Assembly: GCA_947623455.1 (NCBI GenBank)
Contig: OX392527.1
Coordinates: 48,342,401-48,406,400, forward strand
Reading direction: 5' to 3'
Source: Mimachlamys varia
Taxonomy: Eukaryota; Mollusca; Bivalvia; Pectinida; Pectinidae
Length of the DNA: 64,000 nucleotides
In this document: positions 58,320-64,000 of the stretch, in pieces
Position numbering within the stretch: the first letter of the stretch is position 1
How the letters are laid out: each line of letters opens with the position of its first letter
The notes under the pieces: generated by a model
Database searches by the model: none
What the model saw: only the letters and a program-made list of their open reading frames with translations
What the model was told of the DNA's origin: nothing
Program-made: the position numbers and the translations under genes

Positions 58320-59280
58320 GTTCAGTGAATAATCGACCGGAGCATTCGATAGATATATTTATTCATTAAGAAGAAATAAGACATTTGAATACTTGACATA
58401 GGGATGTTAAGAATATTTGATGAAATGTGATACCCAATGTACTTTTCAGTGGCATAAGTGTCTTGTGATTGTAAGTAATATAATATATTTACGTTCCCCT
58501 TGGTGCCTACTTGTGCCCTTTTGATTTCAGGACTGATCGGAAAAACAAAATGGCTGAAAGGAGACTTTGGATTTTTATATTTGAAATTTGTTATCGCTTC
58601 TTCTTGGATCTTTCTCAAATTTCATATTTATCTTCACCTTGGTCCCTAGTTGTGCCCTTTTGATTTTGGCTATGATAAAAAACAAAATGGCTGAAAGGCG
58701 GTCATCTTGGATTTGGGATTTTGAAAGCTATTTCTTAAGAAATACTGAATGGATCTTACTTAAATTGCACATGTAGGTTCCACTGGTGGCTTGTTGTGCT
58801 GATCGATTTAGGAACAAAATAGCTGAAAGGCGACCATCTTGGATTTTGTAATGAACATTTGTTCATGAAGTACTTGATGGATCTTACTCAAATTTCATAT
58901 GTTGATACCTAGTTGTGCCCTTTTGATTTTGGGTCTGATTGGAAGAACACAATGACTCAATGGCAGCCATCTTGGATTTCACCATTTAACGATTGTTATC
59001 ACTATTTCTTGAGAAATTCTTGATGGATCTTCTTCAAAGTACATAAAAGTTCCCCTCGTTTAAGAAATACATGATGGATTCGGAATCTGGAACTGATCAG
59101 AAAAACAAAACTCTTGACAAGAGACCAGCTTCTCTCAACTATTTAATTTTCAAGAGAAATTCATAGAACTAAGATTAATATATACATGAAGGTTAAAATA
59201 AGAAGGGGAAAGATCCATCTTTCTAAGAATGAATGAAAAACCATCAATGGTGGGCGCCGAGATCCCCCTGGGATCTCTTT
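58320..59280 (-). repeat. Helitron-like block, second family, reversed copy
   Basis: About four to five units with TTGTGCCCTTTTGATTT, AACAAAATGGCTGAAAGG and CATCTTGGATTT, then the distinctive end AAAGATCCATCTTTCTAAG and CATCAATGGTGGGCGCC, the reverse complement of 1714-1790. Confidence 0.7.
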
Positions 59281-59710
59281 TCCATCGACAATTCTTTAAA
59301 GACTTTTTCTCCATAACCACTGATTTGTTATCAACCTTATTTGGCAGGAAGCATCCCTAGGTGTTCAGAATTCAAAATTGTCCTGCTAAGAGGCGGGACC
59401 AAAAATATTATTTTGCTATATTGGTTTGATCAACTTCTCCAAAACCAAACAATGGATACCAACTATATTTCACTGGTAGCATACCGTGGAAGTGGGGTTT
59501 GAAAATTGTACTCATGGTTTGGCTGATACCCTCTACCCCTGGGGGCTGAGGGGCGGGGCCAAAAGGGGTTTGTTTGACCATATTGTTGTTATAAATAACT
59601 TCTTCTCTAGAACTATGCACTGGGAATCATTCATTTCATTGGAAACATTCATGGGAAGTAGGGATTCAAAATTGTACAAATGGAGAGGATGACCCCAGGC
59701 CTGTAATTTA
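59281..59710 (-). repeat. 160-bp family, two to three units
   Basis: TCCATAACCACTGATTTG, TTGGCAGGAAGCATCCCTAGG, CAAAATTGT and GGGGCTGAGGGGCGGGGCC match the 31478-33500 array in the same orientation. It abuts the preceding block with no gap and lacks the terminal hairpin. Confidence 0.65.
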
Positions 59711-59856
59711 ATGGAATAAAGGACAGTAACTGTAACAGATCAAAAATGTTTATTTATTCATAAGATTAATAGATATTGTATTATCTACAATGTACAGTAT
59801 TATATGAATGTGGCCCCTATAGGATAAATGCCTGACAAGGCTTCAGGCGGACCTGG

Positions 59857-60177
59857 AGTGCACTCCAAGTTTACCTGGAGTCCAAACAGAGTGCATTCCA
59901 AGTTTACCTGGAGTCCAAACAGAGTGCACTCCAAGTTTACCTGGAGTCCAAACAGAGTGCACTCGAAGTTTACCTAGAGTCCAAACAGAGTGCACTCCAA
60001 GTTTACCTGGAGTCCAAACAGAGTGCACTCCAAGTTTAACTGGAGTCCAAACAGAGTGCACTCCAAGTTTAACTGGAGTCCAAACAGAGTGCACTCCAAG
60101 TTTAACTGGAGTCCAAACAGAGTGCACTCCAAGTTTAACTGTAGTTAAACGGAATGCCTTCCAAATCCAAACGGAGT
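59857..60177. repeat. 33-bp minisatellite, about 9-10 copies
   Basis: Unit GAGTGCACTCCAAGTTTACC then TGGAGTCCAAACA. GAGTGCACTC is itself a palindrome and GGAGTCC is partly so. The minus-strand frame repeats an 11-residue peptide and is an artefact. Confidence 0.95.
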
Positions 60178-60239
60178 GTACTTTGTATAACATTTAGTCT
60201 ACACTCAACTGTATGCTACTGGGACTGCATGAGGTATTT

Positions 60240-60600
60240 TAAAATGATGACATGTGAGCGTTTATTAGTAGTGACTTCAAATGATGCCATTTGGTTGTAC
60301 ATTTGTATCATTATACAAATCATTAATGTAAAAATAAACTACGATGATATGTTTGTCTGGGAAACAAAATCAATATCCATACATTTCTGAAGTCATTTAC
60401 TCGTCAGTAGGTGATAACAGAGACATGAAAACCATCTGTGTTACATACGTGCCTCTGTCAAAAAATATTATGTATTGTGATTTTGCCTATTATTACACAG
60501 GTACAGCTGTAGTTAGAAATGCAGTTTATTTTCTGAAGCTTAATTTCACATTTTAATACCCCCGCAACAAAGTAAGGTTGGGAGGGTATACTGGAATCTG
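60240..60600 (-). mobile_element. Second copy of the transposon 3' end with coding tail
   Basis: On the minus strand, CEIKLQKINCISNYSCT and, after a shift, KSQYIIFFDRGTYVTQ and MVFMSLL..TDE-stop (stop at about 60406) match the 33699-33938 protein. The 3' untranslated part (ATTTGTATAATGATAC..AAATGG) also matches. The terminal CAGCTACGCC end is lost here. Confidence 0.55.
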
Positions 60601-61080
60601 TTTGTCTGTCTGTCTGTCTGTCTGTCCCTCCGTCTGTAGTTACAGCGATGGACCGGCTACTCATCCTAAGCTATTGATGGAATTTTAACAAAACTTGACG
60701 AGGTCACTATATTTCGAGTTTTGGGGGTAAATGATATTTTATCCAGACAACTCCTCATAAATCTGTGAACCGATTCAAGTGAAACTTCACAGGCATGTTA
60801 GGGACCATGTGTAATTGTGAGTGCAGGTTAATTTTCTGCTGAAAACTTTTGTTCTATACAAGGTATTGTGGTAAAAATTCGTGCACAAGCAAGTATATGA
60901 CAGTTTGTTAGGCATCTTAAAAAAGACATTTGAAACAAAATGGCTGCCAAATGGAGGCTTCTGATTGTTATCTCATCAGATTATGATGAAAATCGTTAAA
61001 AAGGGGTTGTCTTACACCAGAAACGCAATGCTGGGGTTACGTTTTCTTATTAAACAAAAAGGCGATGAAAAGGAGGTTTC
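60555..61080 (+). repeat. Dispersed repeat headed by AATACCCCCGCAACAAAG
   Basis: The head folds (ATACCCCC..GGGAGGGTAT). A TGTC microsatellite follows, then CTATTGATGGAATTTTAAC and GATTCAAGTGAAACTTCACAGG. A fragment of the head occurs at 30802. No coding sequence. Confidence 0.55.
60599..60626. repeat. (TGTC)n microsatellite
   Basis: Six to seven TGTC units inside the preceding repeat. Confidence 0.9.
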
Positions 61081-61109
61081 TGTAATGTCCGAATTCCATA
61101 GAATGGTAT

Positions 61110-63374
61110 AGAGGGGTTGTGGAGAAATACAAAGAGATCAAGAAGGGTTATCATGGAGAAGCTAGGAGTAGTTGAGAAAGTTCAGGAGCCAACTGACTGG
61201 GTTAACTCGATGGTGGTAGTGAGAAAGTTCAGGAGCCAACGGACTGGGTTAACTCGATGGTGGTAGTGAGAAAGTTCAGGAGCCAACGGACTGGGTTAAC
61301 TCGATGGTGGTAGTGAGAAAGTTCAGGAGCCAACGGACTGGGTTAACTCGATGGTGGTAGTGAGAAAGTTCAGGAGCCAACGGACAGGGTTAACTCGATG
61401 GTGGTAGTGAGAAAGTTCAGGAGCCAACTGACTGGGTTAACTCGATGGTGGTAGTGAGAAAGTTCAGGAGCCAACTGACTGGGTTAACTCGATGGTGGTA
61501 GTGAGAAAGTTCAGGAGCCAACTGACTGGGTTAACTCGATGGTGGTAGTGAGAATATCAAACAATAAGCTCCGGATCTGTATCGACATAAAAGACCTGAA
61601 CAAGGCTATCAAAAGGGAACATTTTCCTATGAGAACAATAGATGACGTCACAGCTTAAGTATCCAACACCAAGTACTTTTCGAAACTTGATGCAGAGTCC
61701 GGATTTTGGCAAGTTGAGCTAGACGAACCAAGCAGTGAGTTGTGTACGTTCAACACACCCTTTGGACGATACAAGTTTCTCAGAATACCGTTCGGTATAT
61801 CAAGCGTACCTGAAGTGTTTCAGAGAGCTATGTCTGAAGTTTTCAAAGACTTAGATGGTGTTGAAACCATAGTGGATGATATCCTTATTTGGGGCGAGAC
61901 ACGTGAACAACATGACGCTAGGCTACGTGCAGCACTAGAAACGTCAAGGAAAGCTTATGTGAAACTCAACAAGTCAAAATGCCAGATAGCAGTCACAGAA
62001 ATAAACTATATTGGAAATACACGCAGCGCTCAAGGTTTGAAATCGGATTCAGAAAAGGTAAAAGCCATACAGGAAATGCCTGAACCGGAGGACAAGGCAG
62101 GGTTGATGGGGTTTATGGGTATGGTTCAAAATGTTGCAAAGTTTATACCCAACATGGCTGAAGTCAGTGCGCCACTTCGTCAACTTCTGGAAAATGATGT
62201 TTGCTGGACCACAAGAAAACATCTATCAACGTCTGATAGATCTTGTAAGTGAGACACCCGTACTTAAGTTTTATGACAAATGAAAAGTGTAGGCAAAGGG
62301 CTAGCGATGTTATATTTTGGCTCAAAATGTCAAAAGATATATCTGATGTAGTATCGCGCTGTGCTATTTGTCAAGAAAACAGAATAAGCAAGCCGAAAGA
62401 ACCACTCATATCACAAGAAGTTTCGTCGAGACCATGGTCAAAAGTAGGTGGTGATCTTTGTCAGATAAATGGTGATCATTTCCTGGTACTAGTAGATTAT
62501 TATTCAGAATTCTTTGAAGTGTCAAAGTTGACGAATACCAGGAGTAAAAAGGCTATAACCAACTGCAGATCTCAGTTTGCACGCCATGGAATTCCAGATC
62601 TAATGATTAGTGACAATGGTCCACAATTTTATTGTCAGGAATTTCGGAAATTTACAAAGGAGTTTGGGTTCGAACACAGAACTTCAAGTCCCATGTTTCC
62701 ACAATCGAATAAAATGGCCGAGAAGGCAGTACAAACTGTCAAACAGTTACTGAAAAAAAAGCTAAACAAGATGGACGAGATCCATACCTGGCCTTATTGG
62801 TCACAGGAATACACCGCGAGACTCCAACCTAGGATCACCAGCGCAACGACTCATGGGTCGCAGAACCAAAACTAGGTTACCTACATCAGAAACATTTTTG
62901 AAACCAGAACTAGTTGTAAATGTGAAGGAAAATCTGGAGAGTAAAAGATTACTTCAGAAACAATATCATGACACTAGAACAAGGGAAGTAACTCCATTTC
63001 AAAACGGACAAAATGTCAGAGTCCGAATCAAACCTGGTATTTCACCCTGGATACCTGGACGCGTAGTCGCGAAAGACTCAGCACCGCGCTCATACATAGT
63101 GAAATCACAAGGCAGGACTTATCGACGAAACTCAAATCACATTCTTCAGTCGAAAGAACATTTTACCGAAGAACAGCTTGATGTCAATCCTCAATACATT
63201 GAAAACCAACTAGACATTCCAAATACTAGTGAAATACAACCCGAGTTGTATCGTGAGAGCATTGACATTCCACAAAACCTTAACCAGGAATCTGCAAAGC
63301 CAGAAGTCCCTGCCAGAACATCTAGTGGGCGTTTAGTTAAAAAGCCTGAGTACTTGAATGACTATGTTCCTTAA
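61110..63374 (+). pseudogene. Gypsy-type retroelement pol remnant (RT and integrase)
   Basis: The remnant starts inside reverse transcriptase (EKYKEIKK), with an internal 47-bp expansion. It continues with LRICIDIKDLNKAI, KLDAESGFWQVELD, FLRIPFGISSVPEVFQ and IVDDILIWG (catalytic Asp pair near 61875), then thumb/connection to about 62210. An in-frame TAA is at 61656. The RNase H region is missing: sequence passes from PVLKFYD (about 62268) straight to an integrase zinc-finger segment (CAICQ). Integrase D..D..E residues are present in GGDLCQI, SDNGPQF and the MAEKAVQ region, and there is a further frameshift near 62860. It ends in SGRLVKKPEYLNDYV at 63374. Gag, protease and LTRs are not found; clearly inactive. 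Confidence 0.9.
61175..61549 (+). repeat. 47-bp tandem expansion inside the RT coding region, 8 copies
   Basis: GAGAAAGTTCAGGAGCCAAC starts at 61175, 61221, 61268, 61315, 61362, 61409, 61456 and 61503. Units are nearly identical; a 47-bp period shifts the frame each time. Confidence 0.97.
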
Positions 63375-64000
63375 CTACAGGTTATAATTCTGCGGGAATC
63401 CAGTGAACTGCTTATTTTTCAAGTTAAGTTCTCAAGTTAAAGAGGCATCACGGTAAAACTATATTTTTTTATGCTTATTTTGAATTATTGTATATATGAA
63501 TTAAATGTATACTCTTGTGGAAAATTAATGGGCGATTTACGCTGAAATATGTTCTCAAAAATTTAAATTAATAATTAAAAAAGGGAATCACTATTCGTTG
63601 ATCAACGATTTGGACCAATTTTTTTTGCATCACATATGATAACGCATGCGCATAACAAGCTACATCGGTAAACAAAAAATGGCGATCCGCGTGACCTACA
63701 TGTAACTACCAAGCGAAAAGTGGCCGAATGGTCAAATTTTAACGTAAGGACTATATTACGGAAGCATAATGAGGGATGTGAAGTATTCAAGGGAGAGTCA
63801 AACAGCCCAATTGTTTGCATTGTTACAGTTTTCTTCTGGATAGCCGGTGACACAGTTTTTTATTTGGTTTTGGGGCCTCCCAAGGGATAACTCTTTCATT
63901 CCTCTGTTACATGAAATGCGTGTGTAAAACTTGAAAGCGTGTATTGTAATATTCCCTTTATATTTAATATTCCAGTCAAACGGCATTATTGAATTATATT
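63375..64000. other. Downstream of the Gypsy remnant, no feature recognised
   Basis: AT-rich. A purine run AAAAAAGGGAA at 63576 could be a polypurine tract, but no LTR start was recognised after it. Open frames are under 85 codons and unrecognised. Confidence 0.4.

Noticed and set aside
63570..63590. Polypurine tract and LTR of the Gypsy remnant
   Set aside because: A purine run is present, but no TG..CA-bounded LTR or repeat of it elsewhere in the window could be shown.

Overview
This window is animal nuclear DNA, most likely from a bivalve mollusc. It is AT-rich and intron-bearing, with canonical GT/AG splice sites. It is packed with roughly 145-165 bp tandem repeat blocks that end in hairpins, an architecture known from the Pearl/BIV160-type Helitron-like repeats of bivalves. 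It also carries tRNA-derived SINEs, many small inverted-repeat elements (MITEs), a PHD-finger LINE and a broken Gypsy-type element. The species call is inference; the repeat architecture is seen directly. No bacterial-type operons, CRISPR or phage genes are present.

Three host genes can be supported. PDCD2L (+ strand, 19773-30425, six coding exons, 461 codons) is a programmed-cell-death-2-like protein linked to small ribosomal subunit biogenesis. Two membrane progestin receptor (PAQR class II) paralogues lie on the - strand at 38379-39374 and 50870-51898. Each has an uninterrupted coding exon preceded by a 3' splice site just upstream of the ATG, and they look like an old tandem duplication.

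Layout. 1-6815: several families of about 150-300 bp tandem repeats, some nested. 6816-8398: a 36-bp minisatellite of about 44 copies. 8500-14325: more repeat blocks and featureless AT-rich DNA. 14556-15617: a 19-bp minisatellite. 16256-18515: a roughly 60-bp minisatellite split by a 1.57-kb inverted-repeat transposon. 18601-19399: another such element. 19773-30425: PDCD2L, whose introns hold a GATATC-rich palindromic array, a 2.7-kb Helitron-like array, three MITE-type insertions and a tandemly amplified tRNA-like SINE head. 31478-33500: a 2-kb array of 160-bp units. 33700-37880: transposon tails, foldbacks and a 60-bp G-run. 37891-39374: a MITE and the first receptor. 40214-43950: a LINE with a complete open reading frame. 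45785-50660: nested MITEs, Helitron-like elements and SINE relics. 50870-53009: the second receptor and the sister copy of the first MITE. 55392-58200: a decayed LINE. 58320-61080: repeat arrays. 61110-63374: a Gypsy-type polyprotein remnant with an internal 47-bp expansion and a lost RNase H segment.

The host genes do not form a pathway by position; most of the DNA between and inside them is mobile-element derived. Coordinates of repeat edges are by eye and may be off by tens of bases; exon borders were read codon by codon.
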